A DNA stretch of 13,481 nucleotides. Origin: an uncultured Lachnospiraceae bacterium. Its GTDB lineage: Bacteria > Bacillota > Clostridia > Lachnospirales > Lachnospiraceae. Location of the stretch: contig CABUBX010000044.1 of assembly GCA_902489925.1 (NCBI GenBank), positions 1-13,481 on the forward strand, written 5' to 3'. The position numbers and the translations under genes are program-made. The notes under the pieces were generated by a model that saw nothing but the letters and a program-made list of their open reading frames with translations, was not told the DNA's origin and ran no database searches. Positions 1 through 7,582 of this stretch are shown here, in pieces. The number at the start of each line of letters is the position of its first letter. Positions within the stretch are counted from its first letter, which is position 1.

Positions 1-203
1 TTCAGGCCGAGGACAAAGGCGTGGCAGTTGTGGCGTGCATCCCAGTATTTCTTTTTTGTGGCCTCAATAAAAGCAAGCGCCTCGTCTTCTGTGGCGATGG
101 GGCAGACGGTGGCGATAAAACGGGATTTTTTTTCTGTGATTTCACCGCTGCCGCCGCTGTAGGTGATTTTATATGATTCGGGTAAAGAAAGTTTATTTTC
201 CAT
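1..203 (-). CDS. YigZ/IMPACT-family protein, N-terminal part (runs off the left edge)
   Basis: Only the first 67 residues lie in the window; the gene continues past base 1. The fragment reads MENKLSLPES at its start, then a stretch containing EKKSRFIATVCP (about residues 24-35) and DARHNCHAFVLG (about 55-66). A 'sRFia' strand followed by an 'ArHnC.Af..G' segment is the hallmark of the N-terminal UPF0029/Impact domain of the YigZ (YvyE) family, whose full proteins are about 200 residues. The family is conserved, and its biochemical role in bacteria is not firmly settled; eukaryotic IMPACT acts in translational control. The start is the ATG at 203, with AAGGAG (209-214 on the minus strand) 5 nt upstream. 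The gene is divergent from the penicillin-binding protein gene. Family assignment is fairly sure; function is not. Confidence 0.8.
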   Translation of the reverse strand, partial: MENKLSLPESYKITYSGGSGEITEKKSRFIATVCPIATEDEALAFIEATKKKYWDARHNCHAFVLGL

Positions 204-239
204 AATGACTCCTTGTTAAAAATCGAATATATTGTTTTT

Positions 240-245
240 ATTGTA
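240..245 (-). promoter_or_regulatory. Probable extended -10 promoter for the YigZ-family gene
   Basis: Read on the minus strand the sequence is TGATACAAT: a TACAAT -10 hexamer preceded by TGn, the extended -10 signature of sigma-A promoters. The -35 position is poor (TTTCCC at 17 nt), which extended -10 promoters tolerate. It would start transcription near 233, giving a leader of about 30 nt that includes the ribosome site. Confidence 0.5.
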
Positions 246-353
246 TCACAACTGTAAGGTTTGGGAAATATCTAAAAATAGAACAAAAATTATGACTTTT
301 TTATGAAGAATTGATGATGCGGCAAATTTGCTCTTTATTTCATAAAAATAATT

Positions 354-362
354 TGATATAAT
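354..362 (+). promoter_or_regulatory. Probable extended -10 promoter for the penicillin-binding protein gene
   Basis: The sequence TGATATAAT contains a perfect TATAAT hexamer (357-362) with a TGn extension. The -35 position at 334-339 is TTTATT, a weak match at 17 nt spacing. Transcription would start near 369, about 66 nt before the start codon. The divergent promoter for the gene on the left has an almost identical extended -10. Confidence 0.55.
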
Positions 363-396
363 TGATAAATGAGCAGATATAAACAAGGCATCAGTG

Positions 397-412
397 TGCC
401 TGTCTGCAGGCA
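397..412 (+). other. Small hairpin in the leader of the penicillin-binding protein gene
   Basis: TGCCTG (397-402) and CAGGCA (407-412) form a perfect 6-bp stem around the tetraloop TCTG. It lies 8 nt before the ribosome site at 421-426 and has no T-run after it, so it is not a terminator. A leader-stabilising or translational effect is possible but unproven. Confidence 0.3.
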
Positions 413-420
413 ATAAGAAA

Positions 421-426
421 AGGAGG
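421..426 (+). promoter_or_regulatory. Ribosome binding site that selects ATG 435 over TTG 432
   Basis: AGGAGG is a full Shine-Dalgarno match. It lies 8 nt before ATG 435 but only 5 nt before the in-frame TTG at 432, so the ATG is the better start and the protein is 851 residues. Confidence 0.75.
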
Positions 427-434
427 AAGCCTTG

Positions 435-2990
435 ATGGACTATAGTAAACATGGGATAGATAAGAAAAAACGTCAGATTCAGTCCAGTGTGCCAAAAGCA
501 GGAAAGAAACTGAATTTTACGATTTTTCGAGTAATTATTATTGCGATTCTTTTAGTCGCGGTTGTTGGTGTCAGCGCCGGTGTGGGCGGTATTAAAGGTG
601 TGATTGACAGTGCACCGGAGATTAATATAGATGATGTTGCACCAAAGGCCTTCAAGTCCTATTTGTACAATCAGGATGGCTCAACAGCGGTGGAATTGGC
701 GGAGACCGGTGCCAACCGTATCGAGATAGGGATTGACGGCATGTCAGAAAATTTACAAAATGCCTTTATTGCGCTGGAGGATGAGCGCTTCAGAGACCAT
801 AACGGTATTGACATGAAGGGTATTTTAAGAGCCTTTGTTGTCGGGGTGAAAAACGGCAATTTTTCAGAGGGTGCCAGTACGATTACACAGCAGCTTTTGA
901 AGAATAACGTCTTCTCTGGAGGTAATGAGGGAAATTTCCTCTTGAAATTAAAGCGTAAGTTTCAGGAACAGTATCTTGCACTTCAGCTTGAAAAAGAGAT
1001 GGACAAGGACGATATATTGGCTGCCTATCTGAATACAGTATTTTTGGGACAAAACTGTTACGGTGTCGAGGCGGCTTCAAGATTTTACTTTAACAAGCAT
1101 GCTTCAGAGCTGGATGTTGCGGAAAGTGCCGTGATGGCAAGTATTGTGCAGAATCCGTCCGAATTTGACCCATATTTGTACCCTGAACAAAATCAGAAAA
1201 GACGTAAAGAAGCGCTTAGAAAGATGAAGGAACAGGGGTATATTACCGAGGAAGAATATAACACAGCCATTGGCGAAGGTGTATATAATGAGATAAAGAC
1301 GAATGTCGAAAACTATAAGGCAGAAAATAACAAGCAGTATACTTATTATCAGGATGCGGCAATCAAGGAACTTATTGAGGATTTGATGGAATACTATGGG
1401 TATACAGACAATCCTGAGACGACAAATGTCAACGAGGCTTATCAGCAGGCAAAGCATAAGCTTTACAGCGGCGGCTTTAAGATTTATCTTGCACAGGATA
1501 TAGCGATTCAAAAGATATGTGATGATGCCTATGCCGATGAAAGCAATTTTCAGGTGACAGACTGGCTTTTAGACTGGGCGATGACCGTAACGGTAAAAAA
1601 TGGTGACGGGGTTGAGCAGACAAACTATTCTGTACAGATGCTTGAGAATTGGCTTAAACAGCAAAGAGGCTCATATACGAGACTTTACAAGGGCATGAGC
1701 AAGGAGGAAGCCGAGGCTATGGCTGCCGAGGATATTGCCCAGTATAAGGCATCTTTGAATATTCCTGCAGATGCAAAGATTGATGAGCGGACAGAGTTTA
1801 CTGTGCAGATGCAGTCAGCTTTTGTGCTGCTTGACCAGCATACAGGCTATGTTAAAGCGATTGTCGGCGGGCGCGGTGAGAAGAAGGATAGTATGAGCTT
1901 TAACCGTGCGACTGATATGACGCGTCAGCCGGGTTCAACTTTTAAGATTTTATCAACCTATGCGCCGGCTTTAGATGTTAAAGGCGATACACTGGCATCG
2001 ACAAAGGTTGACAAGGTGTATGTAGGTTATGGCGGGCATCAGGTCAACAACGTTGATATGGTATGTACGAACGGACCGATTACTTTCAGGCGTGCCATTG
2101 AGCAGTCGAAGAATACGATTGCGTCGTGGGTCATGGATGAAGATGTCACACCGGAATTTGCCTATAACTTTTTGATTGAGCGCTTCGGCTTTACAACGCT
2201 TGTACCGGAGGACAAAGTTGTTTCTATGGCAATCGGCGGTATTACGAATGGTGTGACGCCGCTTGAGATGACAAATGCCTTCGCGGCCATTGCCAATAAG
2301 GGTATTTATACAAAGCCTGTATTTTATACAAAGGTTGTTGACCATGACGGCAATGTGATTATTAATAATGAGGTTTCAGAGACGCATCAGGCGGTGAAAG
2401 AGTCCACAGCATTTTTACTGACAAGTGCAATGCAGGATGTTGTTACAGGCGCCTATGGTACAGCACACCAGGTAGCGCTTAACAATATGCCTGTGGCAGG
2501 TAAGACAGGTTCTACAGAGTACAGACGAGACCATTGGTTTATCGGATACACACCGTATTATACGGCGGGTATTTGGTTTGGCTTTGATGACAATACGCCA
2601 ATCAAGAGCAGAACATGGGATTATTATGGACAGCAACGCTTATGGAGAAAGATTATGAGTCAGGTTCATGAAAATCTTGAGCGCAAGGAATTTGAGGTGC
2701 CGGAATCGGTTTCTAAAACCTATATTTGTACGGAAACAGGCAAGTTGGCAACCAACAGATGCGGAAGTAAGGTTTATGAGTATATAGCTACAGACAATAT
2801 GCCTGAGTATTGCAGTACATGTGTTTATGTGCCTCCCGAAACAGAGACAGAAACAGAAACAGACAGTGAATCGGATACAGTGACACCGGCACCGGATACA
2901 ACACCGCCGGATACGACACCGGTACCACCGGCACCGGACACGACACCGCCGGCACCGGATACAACGCCTCAGGTAACACCGGTACCGTAA
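435..2990 (+). CDS. Class A penicillin-binding protein (bifunctional PBP1A-type peptidoglycan synthase)
   Basis: This enzyme polymerises lipid II into glycan strands and cross-links their peptides on the outer face of the membrane. The 851-residue protein has a basic cytoplasmic start and one membrane anchor (about residues 29-49). The GT51 glycosyltransferase domain shows EDERF with catalytic Glu115, GASTITQQLLKN (about 146-157) and RKFQEQYLALQLEKEM, all classical motifs. The transpeptidase domain shows STFK (Ser501 nucleophile, Lys504), SKN (558-560) and KTGS (690-693), so both activities should be intact. A C-terminal segment holds four cysteines (765, 776, 793, 796), followed by a low-complexity tail: a Glu/Thr run and then PAPDTTPP-type repeats, perhaps a wall-spanning spacer. 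It is a single gene with its own promoter and terminator, just upstream of an envelope-related operon. The family is certain; the paralogue name (ponA, pbpF or mrcA type) is not. Confidence 0.96.
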   Translation: MDYSKHGIDKKKRQIQSSVPKAGKKLNFTIFRVIIIAILLVAVVGVSAGVGGIKGVIDSAPEINIDDVAPKAFKSYLYNQDGSTAVELAETGANRIEIGIDGMSENLQNAFIALEDERFRDHNGIDMKGILRAFVVGVKNGNFSEGASTITQQLLKNNVFSGGNEGNFLLKLKRKFQEQYLALQLEKEMDKDDILAAYLNTVFLGQNCYGVEAASRFYFNKHASELDVAESAVMASIVQNPSEFDPYLYPEQNQKRRKEALRKMKEQGYITEEEYNTAIGEGVYNEIKTNVENYKAENNKQYTYYQDAAIKELIEDLMEYYGYTDNPETTNVNEAYQQAKHKLYSGGFKIYLAQDIAIQKICDDAYADESNFQVTDWLLDWAMTVTVKNGDGVEQTNYSVQMLENWLKQQRGSYTRLYKGMSKEEAEAMAAEDIAQYKASLNIPADAKIDERTEFTVQMQSAFVLLDQHTGYVKAIVGGRGEKKDSMSFNRATDMTRQPGSTFKILSTYAPALDVKGDTLASTKVDKVYVGYGGHQVNNVDMVCTNGPITFRRAIEQSKNTIASWVMDEDVTPEFAYNFLIERFGFTTLVPEDKVVSMAIGGITNGVTPLEMTNAFAAIANKGIYTKPVFYTKVVDHDGNVIINNEVSETHQAVKESTAFLLTSAMQDVVTGAYGTAHQVALNNMPVAGKTGSTEYRRDHWFIGYTPYYTAGIWFGFDDNTPIKSRTWDYYGQQRLWRKIMSQVHENLERKEFEVPESVSKTYICTETGKLATNRCGSKVYEYIATDNMPEYCSTCVYVPPETETETETDSESDTVTPAPDTTPPDTTPVPPAPDTTPPAPDTTPQVTPVP
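2840..2987 (+). repeat. Low-complexity coding repeats: Glu/Thr run, then Pro/Asp/Thr repeats
   Basis: The end of the penicillin-binding protein gene is made of short imperfect repeats. ACAGAG/ACAGAA hexamers encode an ETETET run, and ACACCGGCACCGGATACA-like units encode three or four copies of (PA)PDTTPP. The reading frame is maintained to the stop codon. Such repeats can change length by slippage or recombination, so tail length probably varies between strains. Confidence 0.8.
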
Positions 2991-3034
2991 AGGTTGGCAG
3001 ACATAAAACATCATAAAAATCGAGAGAATATTTT

Positions 3035-3080
3035 ACAGCCGGCATAGAGACTTTGTGCTTTATGGCGGCTGTTTTTCTTT
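3035..3080 (+). terminator. Intrinsic terminator after the penicillin-binding protein gene
   Basis: ACAGCCG (3035-3041) pairs with CGGCTGT (3066-3072). A G-G mismatch and then CATA/TATG extend the stem inward. The run TTTTTCTTT follows directly. GC-rich stem plus T-tract is the classic rho-independent form, and it separates this gene from the MoxR operon. Confidence 0.85.
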
Positions 3081-3088
3081 GAGGAAAG

Positions 3089-3094
3089 TATAAA
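3089..3094 (+). promoter_or_regulatory. Possible -10 element for the MoxR operon (weak)
   Basis: TATAAA is the best -10-like hexamer between the terminator and the MoxR start codon. It has no recognisable -35, since the expected position falls inside the terminator stem. Transcription would start near 3101, leaving a 20-nt leader that still contains the ribosome site GGGAGG (3107-3112). The operon promoter is therefore not securely placed; read-through or another sigma factor is possible. Confidence 0.25.
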
Positions 3095-3121
3095 TTTACA
3101 GTATATGGGAGGATTGAAAGT

Positions 3122-4078
3122 ATGGAAACATCAGCAAAGGAAGCCAGAAAAGTGCTTCGTGAGGTTGAAAAGGCCGTCATCGGAAAAAATGATTGTGTGG
3201 AAAAGGTCATGGCTGCCATATTGGCAGGTGGTCATATTTTGATTGAGGATATTCCGGGTGTTGGAAAAACAACGTTGGCGATGGCATTTTCAAAGGCAAT
3301 GGCGCTTGAACAAAAGCGTATGCAGTTTACACCGGATGTACTTCCGAGTGATGTGACAGGGTTTTTTATGTATAGAAAGGAAACCGGAAAGTTTACCTAT
3401 ATGCCGGGACCGGTGATGAGCAATCTTTTTCTTGCTGATGAAATCAACAGAACATCGCCAAAAACCCAGTCGGCGCTTTTGGAGGTTATGGAGGAGGGGC
3501 GTGTGACGATTGACGGTCATGCCCTTGAGGTGCCTGAGCCGTTCACGGTTATTGCAACGCAAAATCCGGCAGGCTCGTCAGGAACACAGAATCTTCCGGA
3601 ATCCCAGCTTGACCGTTTTATGATTTGCATCAGCATGGGATATCCCGACATTCATGAAGAAATCAGTATTATTAAAAGTCATTACAAACAGCATCCTCTG
3701 GATAAAATTACGCCTGTCATTGATAAAGCTGCACTTGTAGTTTTGCAGCGTCAGGCTCAGCAGGTATTTGTCCATGATGCGGTTTATGAATATATTGCCC
3801 GTCTTGTGACGGCAACAAGAAAGCATGAGCTGTTGAAGCTTGGCATAAGCCCGAGAGGTACACTGGCACTGTGCCGTATGGCTCAGGGCATGGCCTATCT
3901 CAGAGACAGAGATTATGTTCTGCCGGAAGATGTTGCCTATGTTTTTCCTGATGTTGCCTGCCATCGTATGTTATTACATTCAAAGGCAAGAGTGACACAG
4001 GTAACTGCAGCGGATATTGCGGAGGACATTTTGGCTTCGGTGGCAAAGCCGGTGCCAAGAAACAGAAGGCAGGGATAA
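3122..4078 (+). CDS. MoxR-family AAA+ ATPase
   Basis: MoxR proteins are cytoplasmic AAA+ ATPases thought to act as chaperones that mature or activate partner complexes, often alongside DUF58 or von Willebrand A proteins. The 318 residues match the usual family length. Visible motifs: Walker A PGVGKTTL (45-52), Walker B LFLADE (102-107) followed by INRTSPKTQSALLEVMEE (the family signature), sensor 1 ATQNP (Asn148), arginine finger in LDRF (Arg165) and sensor 2 SPRG (Arg245). All ATP-handling residues are present. The start ATG has GGGAGG 9 nt upstream. It is the first gene of a four-gene operon; only 1 nt separates its stop from the DUF58 start, so translational coupling is likely. The substrate is unknown, but the order MoxR-DUF58-transglutaminase is widespread, and the upstream neighbour makes cell-wall or envelope work plausible. 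Confidence 0.95.
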   Translation: METSAKEARKVLREVEKAVIGKNDCVEKVMAAILAGGHILIEDIPGVGKTTLAMAFSKAMALEQKRMQFTPDVLPSDVTGFFMYRKETGKFTYMPGPVMSNLFLADEINRTSPKTQSALLEVMEEGRVTIDGHALEVPEPFTVIATQNPAGSSGTQNLPESQLDRFMICISMGYPDIHEEISIIKSHYKQHPLDKITPVIDKAALVVLQRQAQQVFVHDAVYEYIARLVTATRKHELLKLGISPRGTLALCRMAQGMAYLRDRDYVLPEDVAYVFPDVACHRMLLHSKARVTQVTAADIAEDILASVAKPVPRNRRQG

Positions 4079-4079
4079 G

Positions 4080-5174
4080 ATGAAAAAGTTAATCGGCTGC
4101 ATTCTTATGATGGCAGCAACCCTTTATATTGCGGTGATGTATTCACCTGTGTGGCTGGCAAATATTTTAGCCGCAGAAATTATTTTTGTGTCGGTCGGGG
4201 CACTGCTTTGTCTGATATTCAGATTCGGTATTCGGGTATCTCTTAAAACACCAGTGCCGGTGACTGAAAAAGGCGGAAAGGCCGAAGCCTATATACATAT
4301 TCAAAATAAGCTTATACTGCCTGTACCAAAGGTGACAGTGACAGCCATAATATATAAGAACGGGAAGAAACAAAAAGAGAAAAAAACGGTGTCGGCAGCT
4401 GTGGACGCAAGAAAAGAAACCGTAGTTCCGCTCAAAATAGACTGCGATTTATGCGGTTTTGTTCAAATACAAATTCAAAAATCAAAGGTGACGGATTATT
4501 TCAGGCTTTTATCATCAACTAAAAGATTAGATATCCACAAGGAAATATCGGTGCTTCCTAGACTTTTGCCGGCAGCCGTGGAGGTCGTATCAAGCTTTCG
4601 ATATTTTTACGGCGACAGTGATGTGTATGCGGATGACCGAAGCGGGGACGATGTGTCACAGATTTTTGAGATACGACCGTACCGCGCAGGGGATAAGATG
4701 CAGAAAATCCACTGGAAGCTCAGTGCCAAATCAGACGAAATGATGGTCAGGGAATACAGTGACCCGGTAGGCTATGCCATCGTTATTTTTCTTAATCTAT
4801 ATACGGATGGCACATATGACGAAAAACATCGGGATGCGGCACTTGAAGCGGCAGCGGCGCTTTCATGGACTTTGCTTCAGCTTGAATATACGCATATTGT
4901 GTCATGGGTCGGCAAGCGCGGAAGACTTATACGCTACAAAATGGCTGAAGCCGGCAATATTTATGAAATGCTGGCAGAGGCTGTGAAGGCGAAGCCCCAC
5001 AGCTTTATGCGTCCGGCGTCAGCGTTGTACAATGAAAAGTACGGTGTGGCAAGTTACCACACCTTTGTGGAGGTGAATATGAAGCCGGAAGTGATTTTGA
5101 GAGAAGATGAGCATTTGCCGCTGTCGGCAGATAAACTCGAGGAAAGTCTTTTGACACTAAATATGGAGATATAG
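4080..5174 (+). CDS. DUF58 domain membrane protein, MoxR partner
   Basis: The 364-residue protein starts with two adjacent membrane segments (about 4-22 and 27-47). An extracytoplasmic-looking beta-rich region follows (about 60-160), then the DUF58 core with DDVSQIFEIRPYRAGD (190-205) and KIHWKLSAKSDEMMVREY (209-226), which is the diagnostic signature. DUF58 proteins resemble a von Willebrand A fold and are the usual genetic partner of MoxR ATPases; their biochemical role is undefined. An in-frame start at 4017 inside moxR would add 21 residues, but ATG 4080 comes right after the moxR stop with a purine-rich ribosome site (AAGGCAGGG) upstream and opens straight into the membrane helix, so it is preferred. 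The next gene starts 3 nt after the stop. Identity is sure, function inferred only from context. Confidence 0.92.
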   Translation: MKKLIGCILMMAATLYIAVMYSPVWLANILAAEIIFVSVGALLCLIFRFGIRVSLKTPVPVTEKGGKAEAYIHIQNKLILPVPKVTVTAIIYKNGKKQKEKKTVSAAVDARKETVVPLKIDCDLCGFVQIQIQKSKVTDYFRLLSSTKRLDIHKEISVLPRLLPAAVEVVSSFRYFYGDSDVYADDRSGDDVSQIFEIRPYRAGDKMQKIHWKLSAKSDEMMVREYSDPVGYAIVIFLNLYTDGTYDEKHRDAALEAAAALSWTLLQLEYTHIVSWVGKRGRLIRYKMAEAGNIYEMLAEAVKAKPHSFMRPASALYNEKYGVASYHTFVEVNMKPEVILREDEHLPLSADKLEESLLTLNMEI

Positions 5175-5177
5175 CTT

Positions 5178-7580
5178 ATGAAAAAGAAGAAAAATCAACA
5201 GACTCCGCCGGTGTTTATAGCTGTAAAACTTATTTTTCTTATTGCAGTCGGTGTCGGGGCGGCCATGATGGCAGAACAGCTGACCGGGGTGCCCGGGGAG
5301 ACAATACCCCTTTTGACGGCGATAAGTGCCGCCACAGTCTTTACAATTATAGTGGAATTTTTGGTGAAGGCAAGGGCGCTGCGAAGCTTTTTGCTTGTCG
5401 GTCTCTGGTTTGTATTTGCATGGATGAACAGAGCCAAGCTTATCAAGGGGGCACAGATTGCAGCAGTGTTTGTCATTCAAACCGCCGAGGATTATTTTAA
5501 CCGTGTTAAGGGAAGTAATATGCTTTGTGAGCCTGAGGATATCGAGGCGGTAACGGTATTTCTCATTGCTGTGATGGTGGTGTGGCAGGCTTTGCTGACG
5601 GCAATAAATTTAAAGAAAAACCGGCCTGTAGTTACGGCATTGCCTACAGCTTTGTTTACGGCAGCGCTGCTTGCGATAGGGGAGGTACCGTCGGCGATGT
5701 CGGTTGTTGTGAACGCTGTTGGCTTTTTAGGTCTTGTGTCTATGAACTATGCCGCAGGAGGCAGCTATAAGGCGGCGCTTAAATGTACAGCTTTTGCCTG
5801 TCTCATTTTTGCGGCTGTGACAGGCTGTGTGGTATGGGCAATGCCGGAGGACGGCTACTTAAATGAAGCCAATAAAGAAAGTATCCGGGAGGCTGTTAAA
5901 GAAAAATATGCCGAGCTTGGAGAATATATTGAAGAAAATGGCTTTAATCCGTTAAAGCAAAGCTTTGGCATCAGTGAAGGACGGCTGGACAGGGCAGGAG
6001 ATTTGGAATACACCGGAGAAACGGTGATGCGCGTGACGATGGGGCGGTATGCCAACAGTCCGATTTACCTGAAGGCTTACGGTGCGGGGATTTTTAAAAA
6101 TAACCGATGGCGTGAGACGGATGCGGGCGATGCCGTGACAGAGGATATGCTCATAGATATATGGAATATCGGATATGAGACTTTAGGACGGGATGCTTCG
6201 TGGCCGATGCTTATTGAGCCGGAAGTTTCTGTAAAGGGACATTTGTACATACCGTACGGCACCCATCTTGGGGGGAAAAGCCGTCTTTCAAATGAGGGCT
6301 ATGCGCTGCGCCTTGACGGCGGTCAGAGTGAACCGCTCGACTATTCCGGACCTTTTTTTGAAATGATGAGCGATGTGGACGGCTATGCTTTTTACCGCGG
6401 TGATAGCAGTGATGTGCGAAAGTACAATGAGTATGTCAGGGAAAATTATTTATCTACAGATGGAATGTCAGAGCGCTTTAAGACAGATTACAAAACATCT
6501 TTAAGCGGCAGCGCAGCGGCTGTGACCGATTATATTCAAAGACGATTTGACGATGATGGTATTTTTTATACACTTGAACCGGGGAGTATGCCTTATAGCG
6601 GCAACGTGATAGAATATTTCCTTTATGAAAATAAAAAAGGTTATTGTATGCATTTTGCGTCTGCGGCAGTGATGATTTACAGATTAAACGGGATTCCGGC
6701 ACGGTATGCCGAAGGCTATGTCATTCCTCAGGGAAGTTTTAAGCAGAAGGCTTCCGGCTATGATAACGGCGACGGGGCTGTGTTTGTATCAGAAGTCAGA
6801 GATTATCAGGCACATGCGTGGCCGGAGATTTATATTGATGACTTTGGATGGGTGCCTGTGGAGGTGACGCCGGCCTATACAGGAGACAATATGTCTTGGC
6901 TGCCGTCTGATACGGATGAGACGCAGCAGGAAAGCTACGAAAGCGAAACAGAGACTGAAAGCAAAGAAAGCAGTACCTCGGAAGAAACGAGAGCTGAGAC
7001 TGAAAATAAAGAAAGCAGTCAAAATGACAGTAGTGTATCAGAGAGTGATAACCGTGAAAATGCTGGAAAGGACTGGGGTGTCGGAACTTTAGGTGAAGGC
7101 GGCTTAGGTAAGAAAGGGATTTCGCTGCCGTCATGGGTTTTGAAGACTTTGCTTATAACAGCTTTAATGGCAGCTGCCTTAATTATGGCAGCAGTGATAA
7201 CGTCAGTCAGACAAAAAAGAACACGGGCGCTGCTTAAAGCACCTTACGGACGGAACCTTGCAGACACGCTTTGCCGATATACAGTACGTTTTCTTACGGC
7301 GGCAGGCGTAACCTCGGCAAAAGAAAATGATGTGAAAAAGATGCTTTCGGAAATAAGAGAAAAAGCACTTTCGGTTGATGAAAATGCATTGGCCGATATG
7401 ATGGATAAGCTTTTAAAGGCAGCGTACAGCCGCGACGGTTTAAGTGAAGAAGAATACGTCTATATCGTGCGGCTTTATGAAAAACTTTCCGGGGAAATCT
7501 ATGAAACATTGAATCATGTTCAAAAATTTAAAGCAGATGTTATTTACTGTCTGCCTCACGGAAATAATAAAGGAGAATAG
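5178..7580 (+). CDS. TgpA-like membrane protein with transglutaminase-fold domain
   Basis: This 800-residue protein has the TgpA layout: several N-terminal membrane helices (about 12-31, 42-63, 68-84, 122-142, 151-167, 173-190, 200-221), a large external domain holding the transglutaminase-like core, a Glu/Ser/Thr-rich linker (about 578-628), another membrane helix (about 653-675) and a cytoplasmic helical tail like DUF4129. The core shows KKGYCMHFASA (Cys490 nucleophile) and HAWPEIYIDDFGWVPVEVTP (His546). In TgpA the third triad member is Asp in VDPT; here the equivalent residue, 16 after the His, is Glu562. Family members act as proteases, peptidases or cross-linkers on the outer membrane face; the substrate here is unknown. 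It is third in the operon, 3 nt after the DUF58 stop and 2 nt before the NUDIX start. The family is sure, the activity uncertain. Confidence 0.92.
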   Translation: MKKKKNQQTPPVFIAVKLIFLIAVGVGAAMMAEQLTGVPGETIPLLTAISAATVFTIIVEFLVKARALRSFLLVGLWFVFAWMNRAKLIKGAQIAAVFVIQTAEDYFNRVKGSNMLCEPEDIEAVTVFLIAVMVVWQALLTAINLKKNRPVVTALPTALFTAALLAIGEVPSAMSVVVNAVGFLGLVSMNYAAGGSYKAALKCTAFACLIFAAVTGCVVWAMPEDGYLNEANKESIREAVKEKYAELGEYIEENGFNPLKQSFGISEGRLDRAGDLEYTGETVMRVTMGRYANSPIYLKAYGAGIFKNNRWRETDAGDAVTEDMLIDIWNIGYETLGRDASWPMLIEPEVSVKGHLYIPYGTHLGGKSRLSNEGYALRLDGGQSEPLDYSGPFFEMMSDVDGYAFYRGDSSDVRKYNEYVRENYLSTDGMSERFKTDYKTSLSGSAAAVTDYIQRRFDDDGIFYTLEPGSMPYSGNVIEYFLYENKKGYCMHFASAAVMIYRLNGIPARYAEGYVIPQGSFKQKASGYDNGDGAVFVSEVRDYQAHAWPEIYIDDFGWVPVEVTPAYTGDNMSWLPSDTDETQQESYESETETESKESSTSEETRAETENKESSQNDSSVSESDNRENAGKDWGVGTLGEGGLGKKGISLPSWVLKTLLITALMAAALIMAAVITSVRQKRTRALLKAPYGRNLADTLCRYTVRFLTAAGVTSAKENDVKKMLSEIREKALSVDENALADMMDKLLKAAYSRDGLSEEEYVYIVRLYEKLSGEIYETLNHVQKFKADVIYCLPHGNNKGE

Positions 7581-7582
7581 GT

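Noticed and set aside
1104..1511. Minus-strand open frame of 135 codons inside the penicillin-binding protein gene
   Set aside because: It overlaps a certain gene, has no ribosome site, and reads as hydrophobic low-information sequence from reversed codons.
2840..2987. Short repeats that could suggest a CRISPR array or minisatellite
   Set aside because: The units are imperfect, have no spacers, and keep the reading frame through to the stop, so they are protein-coding low complexity.
3079..3107. TTGAGG-17-TATATG as a promoter for the MoxR operon
   Set aside because: Spacing is good, but transcription would begin after the ribosome site (3107-3112), leaving about 8 nt before the ATG and no Shine-Dalgarno.
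2640..3219. Minus-strand open frames opposite the penicillin-binding protein tail, rich in Cys and Arg
   Set aside because: They are the antisense of the ACACCGG repeats and of the terminator, with no ribosome site and no recognisable domain. The plus-strand frame has full family motifs.
5157..5480. Minus-strand open frames over the start of the transglutaminase gene
   Set aside because: They lie opposite strongly supported membrane helices and have no independent signals or family match.
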